A DNA stretch of 39,846 nt from an uncultured Ruminococcus sp. (GTDB lineage Bacteria > Bacillota > Clostridia > Lachnospirales > Lachnospiraceae): contig USFD01000022.1 in NCBI GenBank assembly GCA_900553885.1, positions 1 through 39,846 of the forward strand. The letters are read 5' to 3'. This document shows positions 16,064 to 23,092 of this stretch, one piece after another. The position numbers and the translations under genes were made by a program. Each line of letters opens with the position of its first letter. The stretch's first letter is position 1. The notes below the pieces were generated by a model that ran no database searches, had not been told where the DNA came from, and was given only the letters and a program-made list of their open reading frames with translations.

Positions 16064-16109
16064 AAAATGTCACTTTATGAATTTTTCCCACGAAAAATAG
16101 GGACATTTT
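16064..16109. other. Nested stem-loop in the gap before the TSCPD gene
   Basis: AAAATGTC (16064-16071) pairs with GACATTTT (16102-16109). Inside, ATTTTTC (16081-16087) pairs with GAAAAAT (16092-16098) around loop CCAC. It lies in the 413-nt gap 15809-16221, which also has a CCGGC/GCCGG dyad followed by a T-run near 15940-15968 and the promoter at 16121-16149. No coding sequence is convincing in this gap. Confidence 0.4.
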
Positions 16110-16120
16110 CTTCTGCAAAT

Positions 16121-16149
16121 TTGTATTTCCTATTTTTATTTGCTATAAT
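16121..16149 (+). promoter_or_regulatory. Promoter of the TSCPD gene
   Basis: TTGTAT (16121-16126), 17-nt spacer, perfect TATAAT (16144-16149) with an upstream TGC (extended -10). The start is expected near 16156, leaving a leader of about 66 nt ending in AAAAGGAGGCG before the ATG. Confidence 0.65.
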
Positions 16150-16221
16150 GCAGGAGAGTGTAACAGGATGTCTTCTGACTGAATATCCAGAAGCGCTCAT
16201 ACAGAAAAGGAGGCGTTAATC

Positions 16222-16464
16222 ATGGACTACAGACCACAGGGTGTCTGCTCCCAGCAGATTCATTTTGATATTATTGATAATAAGGTTAGAAATGTTTCAT
16301 TTGTAGGCGGATGCAATGGAAACCTTCAGGGCATCTCCCGTCTTATTGACGGTATGGATGTGAATGAAGCCATCTCCCGCATCGAGGGGATCCGCTGCGG
16401 ATTCAAACCTACTTCCTGCCCGGACCAGCTTGCCCAGGCATTAAAATCAGCAGTCGGGAAATAA
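16222..16464 (+). CDS. Small TSCPD-domain protein (TIGR03905-like)
   Basis: The complete protein has 80 residues. VSFVGGCNGNLQGISRLIDG and the closing TSCPDQLAQAL carry the TSCPD signature, a domain also found at the C-terminus of B12-dependent ribonucleotide reductases. Conserved cysteines (Cys9, the GGC cysteine, the RCGFKPTSC pair) suggest metal or thiol chemistry, but the biochemical role is not established. A strong AAGGAGG precedes the ATG. It is monocistronic; its transcript would run into the large inverted repeat at 16489-16626, which ends in a T-rich tract on this strand. Confidence 0.88.
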   Translation: MDYRPQGVCSQQIHFDIIDNKVRNVSFVGGCNGNLQGISRLIDGMDVNEAISRIEGIRCGFKPTSCPDQLAQALKSAVGK

Positions 16465-16488
16465 TAATAAAAATAAAAAAGCCCCTCC

Positions 16489-16626
16489 CATTGAGTTCTG
16501 GGAGCAGCCGCTGAACGGAGCAATTAATTGTGGTGTTTTCTCGGACAGGTATCTCAAATTATTGAATCATAATTTAAAAAAGTTACTCCTGTTGCCCAGA
16601 TCAGCGGCTGCTCCCGGAACTCAATG
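16489..16626. repeat. 26-bp inverted repeat with 86-bp spacer (MITE-like or giant bidirectional terminator)
   Basis: The arm at 16489-16514 starts CATTGAGTTCTGGGAGC. The arm at 16601-16626 is its reverse complement with one mismatch in 26. Outside the arms, A-rich sequence with GCCCCTCCC lies at left and GAGGGTTTTATTTTG at right, so each strand ends in a T-rich run and the structure could terminate both the TSCPD gene and the facing DUF6147-like gene. The spacer (16515-16600) is AT-rich with a small CAATTAATTG palindrome. No transposase gene is present. Confidence 0.75.
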
Positions 16627-16652
16627 AGAAGAGGGTTTTATTTTGTTTTGAT

Positions 16653-17144
16653 TTAGGATACCCAGATTCCGTCTGTAAATGAGAAGGTCTCTTCTGGCAG
16701 GTCATCACCCTCCCATACAATATGTTCTGCCCGAACCCGATAATAATATCCCGGTTCTACTTCTAAGGATTTAGATGTTGCAACATAATAATCATCTGTT
16801 ACTTCTTCCGACCAAGCATCCACATGACCCCAGGCATCAACATCTTCCAGATACCTTTCAACATAAATAATAACTAGTGCATAATCAACTTCATGATTTG
16901 CTGTAGTTGCTGCATAAGTATAAATTCTTCCTATCCCTGCATTTGTTATAGAACACTCTCCATCCATAAGATGAATTCCCCGTGTTTCTTTGCTGGATGT
17001 AGTTCCTGCAGAAGATTCATCTGTTGTCAGGTAGGATCCATCCACAATTTTATAATCTTCCGCCGCCGCATTGATTTCCGGTGCTATCACCATGCAGATA
17101 AGGAAAGAAAAAACTGCCGCAATAGATATGATACGTTTTTTCAT
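16653..17144 (-). CDS. Secreted protein, DUF6147-like
   Basis: The 163-residue protein has a classic signal peptide (MKKRIISIAAVFSFLICMV, cleavage probably after INAAA near residue 28). The mature part has TRGIHLMDGECSITNAG, then beta-rich sequence with AWGHVDAWSEEVTDDYYV. This pattern agrees with my recollection of DUF6147, a small Clostridia family of unknown function. Only one Cys remains in the mature protein and no catalytic motif is seen. ATG follows GAGGATTAAGAA. It lies 71 nt downstream of the one-TM protein gene on the same strand and may be co-transcribed with it. Confidence 0.75.
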   Translation of the reverse strand: MKKRIISIAAVFSFLICMVIAPEINAAAEDYKIVDGSYLTTDESSAGTTSSKETRGIHLMDGECSITNAGIGRIYTYAATTANHEVDYALVIIYVERYLEDVDAWGHVDAWSEEVTDDYYVATSKSLEVEPGYYYRVRAEHIVWEGDDLPEETFSFTDGIWVS

Positions 17145-17215
17145 TTCTTAATCCTCGCTCGTACAAAACTGTTTTCTTGTTCCTCTAATAAGTAAACAAT
17201 TAACTCGACAAAAAC

Positions 17216-17995
17216 TTACGCTTTTTTTACTATAAATTTGAGATTTTCCAAAATTTCATTAAATTTATCTTTTTCCATAATCCCTTTAAGCTGATAGTTT
17301 ACATCTCTATATTGAAATTCAGCTACATATCTTTTTTTATCTTCTCCTTCTATCGAATATTCTTCTACTTGAATAGTAACACCGCTTGCATTTATTTTAT
17401 ACTCATCTGTCTGTTCATCAGTTTCTTTCTGACCAAAGGACGAGTCGGAATCGTTCAGGTATATAGAATATTTTACTATCTCATTTTTATAATTATAAAA
17501 AAGAACTGCATATCTCTGTTCTTTATCTATGGTATAGCTTTCCAGATACATATTTGACGGTTTTATCATCATCCTGACAGCAGCAATACCAAATGTCTGA
17601 TTTATTTCTCTATAAGTATCAAGCTCATCCACATTCTCAGACTTCTGCGAATCCATATCCTCAATATTTATCACCGATGCTTCTTCATCTCCAACTACTC
17701 TATCCCACAGCACCCTCCAATAAGATCTGCTGCCCACGCCCGTTATCATACTCCCAAGGGCAAGGACAAGGACCGCCGCAAATGCTACTATAATCATGCG
17801 CTTTTTCTTGCGGCGGTACACTTTTTTTATTCGCTTGTCGTATTCATATTCCTGGATCCGGCTGAAAAGAGATGTTTCCATGTCCTCAGAAACTTTCATG
17901 TCCTCGATTTCTTTGTTCTCACGGACTTCTTTCTCTGTTTTTTCAGCCTGTTTATCTATTTCTTCTTTCAGTGATAATTTTTTGAGTTCTTTCAT
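17216..17995 (-). CDS. Single-pass membrane protein, possible anti-sigma-type regulator
   Basis: The start at 17995 (MKELKKLSLKEE) is preferred because AAAAGGTAG lies 7 nt upstream; an earlier ATG at 18040 has no such site. The 259-residue protein has a highly charged cytoplasmic region (about 1-66, ending in RRKKKR), one membrane helix (MIIVAFAAVLVLALGSMITG) and an extracytoplasmic domain with YREINQTFGIAAVRMMIKPS and a C-terminal region like DUF4367-type domains. This topology is common among membrane partners of ECF sigma factors. The sigma gene is nearby (19281-19832) but separated by murG on the opposite strand, so the pairing is inference. Confidence 0.72.
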   Translation of the reverse strand: MKELKKLSLKEEIDKQAEKTEKEVRENKEIEDMKVSEDMETSLFSRIQEYEYDKRIKKVYRRKKKRMIIVAFAAVLVLALGSMITGVGSRSYWRVLWDRVVGDEEASVINIEDMDSQKSENVDELDTYREINQTFGIAAVRMMIKPSNMYLESYTIDKEQRYAVLFYNYKNEIVKYSIYLNDSDSSFGQKETDEQTDEYKINASGVTIQVEEYSIEGEDKKRYVAEFQYRDVNYQLKGIMEKDKFNEILENLKFIVKKA

Positions 17996-18025
17996 TTTTC
18001 TACCTTTTTTCTGTCCCAGATTTCC

Positions 18026-18053
18026 TTGACATTTCCCCAAATAACGGTAAGAT
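18026..18053 (+). promoter_or_regulatory. Putative murG promoter
   Basis: Perfect TTGACA (18026-18031), 16-nt spacer, TAAGAT (18048-18053). The leader from about 18060 to the murG start contains the hairpin at 18083-18112. Confidence 0.45.
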
Positions 18054-18082
18054 GATATTAGCCTAAGAAAGATGTAAATACA

Positions 18083-18112
18083 TATCAGCAGCTGTATATA
18101 TGGCAGCTGATA
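18083..18112 (+). other. Hairpin in the murG leader
   Basis: TATCAGC (18083-18089) pairs with GCTGATA (18106-18112), with an inner GCTG/TGGC stem (two G-T pairs) and a TATATA-type loop. It lies about 60 nt upstream of the chosen murG start and could be a regulatory leader structure or an operator dyad between the divergent genes. Confidence 0.45.
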
Positions 18113-18174
18113 GATGCTCCGGCGGGAATACCGGAGATATTCTTGACATCACGAAGATTCAGGAGGTTATGATT

Positions 18175-19245
18175 ATGAAGCGTATTATTCTGACCGGCGG
18201 AGGAACTGCCGGACATGTTACTCCAAATATTGCCCTTATTCCCAGGCTCAGAGAGCTTGGTTATGATATCCAGTATATTGGTTCCTATGCGGGAATCGAA
18301 AAGGAACTGATTGAACCTTTCGGCATTCCCTATCACGGCATTTCTTCCGGAAAGCTGAGGCGCTATTTCAGTGTTCAGAATTTTACCGATCCTTTCCGTG
18401 TGATCAAAGGCTTCGGAGAAGCCCGCAAACTGATCAAAGAATTAAAGCCTGATGTTATCTTTTCCAAAGGCGGCTTTGTCTCTGTCCCGGTTGTACTTGC
18501 GGGAAAGAAAAGCAAAGTGCCTGTAATTATCCATGAGTCTGACATGACACCGGGACTGGCCAATAAGATTGCCATTCCTTCTGCGACAAAAGTGTGCTGC
18601 AACTTTCCTGAGACACTGGAATGTCTTCCCGAAGGGAAAGCAGTCCTGACAGGATCTCCCATCCGTCAGGAACTTCTGTCCGGTAATAAAATTGCGGCTA
18701 TGGATATGTGCGGTTTTACTGCTGACAAACCTGTCATCCTGGTCATAGGCGGAAGTCTTGGTTCTGTCATTGTAAATAACGCGGTAAGGGAGGCTCTCCC
18801 TGAACTTCTTAATAAATTCCAGGTCATTCATCTGTGCGGAAAAGGAAAGACAGACGAGTCACTGAACGGTACAAAAGGCTACTGTCAGTTTGAATATATT
18901 AAGAATGAACTCCGCGATATTTTCGCCCTTGCAGACATAGTAATATCCCGGGCAGGAGCTAATGCAATCTGTGAACTTCTTGCTCTCAGAAAACCGAACC
19001 TTCTGATTCCGCTTTCAGCCAAAGCGAGCCGCGGAGATCAGATCTTAAACGCCAGATCATTTGAACGTCAGGGCTTCAGTATGGTAATTGAAGAGGAAAA
19101 TCTTTCAAAAGACTCTCTTCTCCAGGCAGTACAGCACCTCTACGATAATCGCAGTACCTTTATGGACGCCATGCGCAATTCCGGACAGCAGGATTCCATC
19201 GACACCATTATCGGTCTGATCGAGGAAGCTGCTGATCACAATTAA
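18175..19245 (+). CDS. murG: UDP-GlcNAc:lipid I N-acetylglucosaminyltransferase
   Basis: This GT28-family enzyme adds GlcNAc to lipid I to make lipid II on the inner membrane face. The start at 18175 (MKRIILTGGGTAGHVTPNIA) is chosen because AGGAGG lies 8 nt upstream; the in-frame ATG at 18169 is too close. That gives 356-357 residues, the usual length. Motifs include the N-terminal GGGTAGH loop, FSKGGFVSVPVVLA, HESDMTPGLAN and the donor-binding IVISRAGANAICELLALRKP. It lies outside any division/cell-wall cluster and on the opposite strand from its neighbours, with its own promoter and terminator, suggesting a relocated or additional copy. Confidence 0.95.
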   Translation: MKRIILTGGGTAGHVTPNIALIPRLRELGYDIQYIGSYAGIEKELIEPFGIPYHGISSGKLRRYFSVQNFTDPFRVIKGFGEARKLIKELKPDVIFSKGGFVSVPVVLAGKKSKVPVIIHESDMTPGLANKIAIPSATKVCCNFPETLECLPEGKAVLTGSPIRQELLSGNKIAAMDMCGFTADKPVILVIGGSLGSVIVNNAVREALPELLNKFQVIHLCGKGKTDESLNGTKGYCQFEYIKNELRDIFALADIVISRAGANAICELLALRKPNLLIPLSAKASRGDQILNARSFERQGFSMVIEEENLSKDSLLQAVQHLYDNRSTFMDAMRNSGQQDSIDTIIGLIEEAADHN

Positions 19246-19259
19246 GATATTTTGTTCAG

Positions 19260-19281
19260 ACAGGTGCCGCAAGGCACCTGT
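19260..19281 (+). terminator. Rho-independent terminator of murG
   Basis: CAGGTGCC (19261-19268) and GGCACCTG (19273-19280) form a perfect stem with a GCAA tetraloop, followed by TTATTCTTTT on the plus strand. It abuts the stop codon of the facing sigma factor gene. Confidence 0.88.
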
Positions 19282-19832
19282 TATTCTTTTCTGTTCATCT
19301 CTTCATACTCTACGCCGAATTTTTTCCGAATCCACTTCTTTGCTCTGTGGAGCATTGTGTAAAGTGCCTGTGTACGCATTCCCAGCATCTCAGCTGCTTT
19401 TGCCTGAGGTATATCCATATAGTATACAAGCAGAATCGCATCGTGCCATCTCTTGTTTTTAGCCCGAAGTTCTGAAAATATCTTCTCATGCAGACGGCTG
19501 TTTTCTTCTTTCTGTTCGCTTTTCAGATAGTTCTCTTCTGCGCCTTCACAGACCGGCGAGTTACGTTCAATCTCTTCCCGTTCTCCTACCAGAACTTCTC
19601 TTTGGGATTTCTTTCTGAAATTGATCGCCTCGTTCTTCGCTGTTGTGAAAAGCCACGATGGTATATTTCCGCTCTTCAGTTCTTCAAAATTAACGTAAAG
19701 TTTTAGAAAAGTATCCTGAGTTATGTCTTCCGCCACATCGCTATTATCTCCTGAATACATATACGCTGCTTTCAGGACGAGATTCTTATACTGCTCATAA
19801 ATCTCGTTAAATTCACGATTTCCTGTAAACAT
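19281..19832 (-). CDS. RNA polymerase sigma factor, ECF (sigma-70 family)
   Basis: The 183-residue protein has region 2 (YEQYKNLVLKAAYMYSGD, then DVAEDITQDTFLKLYVNF and IPSWLFTTAKNEAINFRKK) and region 4 (HDAILLVYYMDIPQAKAAEMLG followed by the recognition helix TQALYTMLHRAKKWIRKKFG). A charged linker of about 45 residues joins them. There is no N-terminal region 1.1, as in ECF factors. ATG is preceded by GGAGAAATT. It follows the HIT gene by 12 nt. A putative membrane partner lies at 17216-17995 past murG. Target promoters are unknown. Confidence 0.92.
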   Translation of the reverse strand: MFTGNREFNEIYEQYKNLVLKAAYMYSGDNSDVAEDITQDTFLKLYVNFEELKSGNIPSWLFTTAKNEAINFRKKSQREVLVGEREEIERNSPVCEGAEENYLKSEQKEENSRLHEKIFSELRAKNKRWHDAILLVYYMDIPQAKAAEMLGMRTQALYTMLHRAKKWIRKKFGVEYEEMNRKE

Positions 19833-19844
19833 AATTTCTCCGGC

Positions 19845-20252
19845 TTATTTCATTTTCTCTAATATTTCGTCCCTGACCTCATCTGTAAGTTTGCCCATAT
19901 TCCAGCCAAGACCTACATTATCCCCTTTATAACGGGGTATCAGGTGCATATGAAAATGAAATACCGTCTGCCCTGCCGGTTCTTCATTATTCTGTACAAT
20001 ATTAAATCCATCGCATCCAAGTGCGTCTTTCATTTTTGTAGCCATCTTTTTGGCAAGAACCATTGCCTTTGCCGCAACATCTTCATCAATATCATACAGA
20101 TTTCTGTAATGCTCTTTCGGAAGAATCAGGGCATGTCCTTTTGATGCCGGTCCCAGATCAAGAATCACACGAAAATCCTCATCTTCATAAAGTGTAGCTG
20201 ACGGGATCTCTCCTGCCGCAATTTTACAAAATAAACAATCCTTATCTTTCAT
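19845..20252 (-). CDS. HIT family protein
   Basis: The 135-residue histidine-triad protein of the HinT/Hit type carries the catalytic HFHMHLIPR motif and a zinc-type N-terminus (CLFCKIAAGEIPSATLYED). GHALILPKEHYRN is the other hallmark block. Such proteins hydrolyse nucleoside phosphoramidates or related adenylates in the cytosol. It precedes the ECF sigma gene by 12 nt, so the two probably share a transcript. The upstream gap is divergent with the orphan kinase; a TATACT at 20287-20292 on the minus strand is a possible -10. Confidence 0.93.
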   Translation of the reverse strand: MKDKDCLFCKIAAGEIPSATLYEDEDFRVILDLGPASKGHALILPKEHYRNLYDIDEDVAAKAMVLAKKMATKMKDALGCDGFNIVQNNEEPAGQTVFHFHMHLIPRYKGDNVGLGWNMGKLTDEVRDEILEKMK

Positions 20253-20354
20253 AATTATTCCTCTTTTCCTGAATTCTTTTGTAAGTAGTATAGACCATTT
20301 TCTGGAAAAAGAGAAGGATTTTATCCTGCACGTAAAGATTTCCGCCTGACATTT

Positions 20355-20382
20355 TGTCGAATTTTTCTGTCGAAATCTGTCG
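20355..20382 (+). promoter_or_regulatory. Spo0A-box-like cluster
   Basis: Two exact TGTCGAA sequences (20355-20361 and 20368-20374) and a third partial one, TGTCGTT (20378-20384), are spaced 13 and 10 nt apart. TGTCGAA is the core of the Spo0A (0A) box. The cluster lies immediately upstream of the -35 of the histidine kinase promoter (20394-20422), a typical activator location. Confidence 0.65.
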
Positions 20383-20393
20383 TTCTTATTTTA

Positions 20394-20422
20394 TTGAACA
20401 GACCCTTTCCCCATGCTAGACT
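20394..20422 (+). promoter_or_regulatory. Promoter of the orphan histidine kinase gene
   Basis: TTGAAC (20394-20399), 17-nt spacer, TAGACT (20417-20422) with an upstream TGC. The hexamers are moderate, consistent with an activator-dependent promoter. The leader to the ATG at 20462 is about 35 nt. Confidence 0.55.
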
Positions 20423-20461
20423 AGAGAAAAAGGAAATATAAAAAGAAAGAGAGAGAAATCC

Positions 20462-21193
20462 ATGCTTGAAAATATAGATATCAACAGGATGAACCAGTTA
20501 ATGCAGGAGAACAGGGAAGCGAAAAGTATCATAACCCAGCTGATGGAAAATCATCACACAGATATATCCATGATTGCGCATGAGATCAGGAATCCCCTGA
20601 CCCTTATCTCTTCCTCCCTCCAGGTTATAGAAGCTCAGCACCCGGAGGTAAAAGAATTCTATAACTGGAAACAGACTATGGAAGACATTCAGTTTATGTG
20701 CAGTCTGCTGAATGAACTTACCACATTTAATAACAGCAGTACCCTGCATTATTCTGTATTTCCAATTGGCGGACTTCTAAAAAACATCGCCATATCTTTT
20801 GCTATTTCTCTTGATTCTGAAAATTCAAAAATCTGCTTTTCCTCCAGTATCTCCCCGGAACTGGGTGACTTTACAGGTGACAAAGTCAAACTGGAAGAAG
20901 TCGTATTAAATCTTCTGCGTAATGCAAAAGATGCAGTAAAAGAAGACGGGGTAATCACTCTTTCAGCAGAAAAAGAAAACTCTCAGGTCGTGATCCGATG
21001 TACGGATAACGGATGCGGTATTCCGGATGATGAAATTGACCGGATATTTGATCCGTTTTTCTCTCACAAGGAAGGAGGAACTGGGCTTGGCCTGTCCCTT
21101 TCCAGAAGAATTGTAGAGGCGCACAGAGGTACCATCTCTGCTTCATCCTCACATGAAACGGGAACCGTTTTCACCGTAATTCTTCCCGTATGA
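20462..21193 (+). CDS. Soluble orphan sensor histidine kinase
   Basis: The 243-residue protein has only the transmitter module. The dimerisation helix carries the phospho-acceptor His in IAHEIRNPLTLISSSLQV (about residue 40). The ATPase domain has the N box NLLRNAKDAV, G1 DNGCGIPDDE, F box FDPFF and G2 GGTGLGLSLSRRI. There is no membrane segment or PAS domain; the first 35 residues are the only candidate input region. No response regulator gene is adjacent. The domain sequence resembles sporulation kinases, and with upstream 0A boxes a role in phosphorylating Spo0A is plausible but inferred. Its 3' end overlaps the convergent rhomboid gene by 45 nt. Confidence 0.9.
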   Translation: MLENIDINRMNQLMQENREAKSIITQLMENHHTDISMIAHEIRNPLTLISSSLQVIEAQHPEVKEFYNWKQTMEDIQFMCSLLNELTTFNNSSTLHYSVFPIGGLLKNIAISFAISLDSENSKICFSSSISPELGDFTGDKVKLEEVVLNLLRNAKDAVKEDGVITLSAEKENSQVVIRCTDNGCGIPDDEIDRIFDPFFSHKEGGTGLGLSLSRRIVEAHRGTISASSSHETGTVFTVILPV

Positions 21194-21790
21194 TCTGTAT
21201 GTTCTGCCCGGCCGGTACAGGATAGCTGAAAGAATAAATCCACATACCAGACCTCCGATATGCGCCCAGTTATCTACGCCTGTGCTGGTCAGGCCGTAAT
21301 ACAGGCTGAGCGCAATCATAAAGAGTATGCCCCTGCCGGAAAGCCTGCCCAGTCTGCCTCTGTTTGCAATTACCACAAAGAGCAGAGCTCCCATCAGACC
21401 AAATATAGCACCCGAGGCGCCTGCCGAAACAGCCTGTTCTCCCAGCGGCAGCCTCAGATCATTAAAAAGAGAAAGAAGATTTCCGCCCAGACCGCTGACC
21501 AGGTAGATAATCAGAAACTTGATTTTTCCTGTTTCAATCTCCAGATTCCATCCCAGTGCTCCTAACAGAACCATATTATTCAGCAGGTGGGACATTCCAA
21601 AATGAAGGAACATACTTGTAAAGAGCCGGTAGTATTCATGTTCCTGCACAATGAGCGGCTCATACATGCCTCCGTGATTCATCATAAAAACTGCATCTTC
21701 CGTATCGCCCATGGCAGACAGTATCAGAAATACCGCCACATTTATCACTATAAGAACAACAGTACATACTGCTTCCGGTCTTTTTTTCAC
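21149..21790 (-). CDS. Rhomboid family intramembrane serine protease
   Basis: GTG at 21790 (VKKRPEAVCTVV) is preferred because AGAGGA lies 6 nt upstream; an ATG at 21814 lacks a ribosome site. The product has about 213 residues with six membrane segments. It shows the oxyanion Asn in HLLNNMVLLGALGWN, the catalytic Ser in GASGAIFGLMGALL and the catalytic His in NWAHIGGLVCGFI. Rhomboids cleave substrates within the membrane. Position at the end of the Tad pilus cluster, 52 nt after the DUF6382 gene, suggests co-transcription, though a role in pilin or TadE processing is only inference. Its 3' end overlaps the facing kinase gene. Confidence 0.9.
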   Translation of the reverse strand: MKKRPEAVCTVVLIVINVAVFLILSAMGDTEDAVFMMNHGGMYEPLIVQEHEYYRLFTSMFLHFGMSHLLNNMVLLGALGWNLEIETGKIKFLIIYLVSGLGGNLLSLFNDLRLPLGEQAVSAGASGAIFGLMGALLFVVIANRGRLGRLSGRGILFMIALSLYYGLTSTGVDNWAHIGGLVCGFILSAILYRPGRTYRSYGKNYGENGSRFM

Positions 21791-21842
21791 AATGCATCCT
21801 CTTTTCTCTGTCATCTGATCTGATTTTTCTACTTATGCATCA

Positions 21843-22670
21843 TTATAAATGACCGTCCCGGTCCTGTCCATCTATTTCAGTAATCAGGTCTTCCCACTCT
21901 CCCCATCTTCCTGTCTTTATCCGGTTCATTACTTTGCGTATGGCCCCGTAAGCTGTATTTTTTTCTTTTACGCACATAGTTTTCCGGGCAGTAACGTATC
22001 TGCCGCCGTCTGCATTTTCTTCCTCTTCTTCGTTATCCGGAAGGAAAACGGTTCCTTCTGAAAGTCCTCTTCCGCTTTCTTCTCTGCTCTCCTCCTCTTC
22101 TTTCCTGCACTCTGCAGATTCTTCCTTATATTCTTCCAGAATTTTTTTCAGATCAAAGTTCTCCTGCATTGTTTCTTTGTGAAGTCTGTATACCAGAAGG
22201 ATCCCGTCCGTCTCCCTGTAATCCAGTTTTTCCACAAAGTATTCCGTCATCCGGTGAAAAGATCCCCCCAGTGTAACATCGGTATCGTCTCTTCCTGCCG
22301 GCAGATAACAGAACCGAAAATTTTCTTCTTCTGCAAACACCAGCTCCGGTGAAAGAAGGATTCTGTCCGGGTTAAGCATATGCTCGGTCAGGCTCTCTGC
22401 TGTTTCAAGAAGCTGTTCTGTAAATGTAAGGACATCCTTTGCACGGATATCTCTGGACCGGAACTTTTCTTCTATTAATATTCCTCCGTCCGACCGGAAC
22501 GTATACCTGCTCGTTCCGTCCCGTCCGGTTCCGTCAACATGAGCCAGATGAGGAATGAAATTATTCTTCAGCATACGCAGCTGATAATCCTCTGCATACG
22601 GGCAGGGCAGATCAGCATGGATACAGGCGCTGTCCCAGTCTTTCTCATATGATATTTTCAAGTCAGCCAT
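21843..22670 (-). CDS. DUF6382-like protein lacking an FHA domain
   Basis: The 275-residue cytosolic protein has an N-terminal domain (about 1-175: DYQLRMLKNNFIPHL, LLSPELVFAEEENFRFCYLP, YFVEKLDYRETDGILLVYRLHKET) that matches what I know as DUF6382 in Clostridia Tad loci. Related proteins often carry a C-terminal FHA domain. Here the C-terminus is instead a Glu-rich linker (EEYKEESAECRKEEEESREE) with a phosphorylatable-looking SEGTVFLPD stretch and a short basic tail. The gene overlaps the TadE-like gene by 13 nt. Function is unknown; a regulatory role in pilus assembly is inferred from context. Confidence 0.78.
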   Translation of the reverse strand: MADLKISYEKDWDSACIHADLPCPYAEDYQLRMLKNNFIPHLAHVDGTGRDGTSRYTFRSDGGILIEEKFRSRDIRAKDVLTFTEQLLETAESLTEHMLNPDRILLSPELVFAEEENFRFCYLPAGRDDTDVTLGGSFHRMTEYFVEKLDYRETDGILLVYRLHKETMQENFDLKKILEEYKEESAECRKEEEESREESGRGLSEGTVFLPDNEEEEENADGGRYVTARKTMCVKEKNTAYGAIRKVMNRIKTGRWGEWEDLITEIDGQDRDGHL

Positions 22671-23092
22671 CTGATTTTTTCCTCCGGTTTTACAATAGCG
22701 GCTTTCTGGCAGATATTCAGCCTCATGACAGACTTCTGTGCAGCAGCCGATACCGTGATCTCATCCTCGTCTCTTTGTACCGATACATCAACATCTGTCA
22801 TGTAGATCAGCTTTCCCTTTATCCTTTCTTCAAAAATCTCTTCCAGATCATAATCTGCTGCTTCCTTTTTTCTCTCAAGCTGAGCGCCCAGTACAGCTGT
22901 TTCTGCTGCAGCGCCATTTAAAATCAGCTTATCATGATAGTAAAATACTGTGTATGTGATAAAAAGAAACAACAACAGAAGCAAAGGCATAATATAAGAC
23001 ATCTCTACCGTCGCTGATCCTTTTACATCTTCTCTTTGTTTCCTTTCTCTTTCCTGTCTTTCTTTCCTTCCGATACAATTAATACATTCCAA
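22658..23092 (-). CDS. TadE-like pseudopilin (second copy)
   Basis: The 144-residue protein has a charged N-terminus (about 25 residues) before GSATVEMSYIMPLLLLLF, which is the TadE/pilin-type processing region with Glu30 in the +5-like position. One hydrophobic helix follows and then a beta-rich C-terminal domain. The start is TTG at 23092 with GGAGGG about 7 nt upstream, overlapping the prepilin peptidase gene by 14 nt. As a minor pilin-like protein it is expected to be cut by the neighbouring peptidase and used in Flp pilus assembly. Confidence 0.82.
   Translation of the reverse strand: MECINCIGRKERQERERKQREDVKGSATVEMSYIMPLLLLLFLFITYTVFYYHDKLILNGAAAETAVLGAQLERKKEAADYDLEEIFEERIKGKLIYMTDVDVSVQRDEDEITVSAAAQKSVMRLNICQKAAIVKPEEKIRWLT

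Noticed and set aside
16489..16626. Insertion sequence
   Set aside because: The 86-nt spacer cannot encode a transposase and no target duplication was seen; kept only as an inverted-repeat element.
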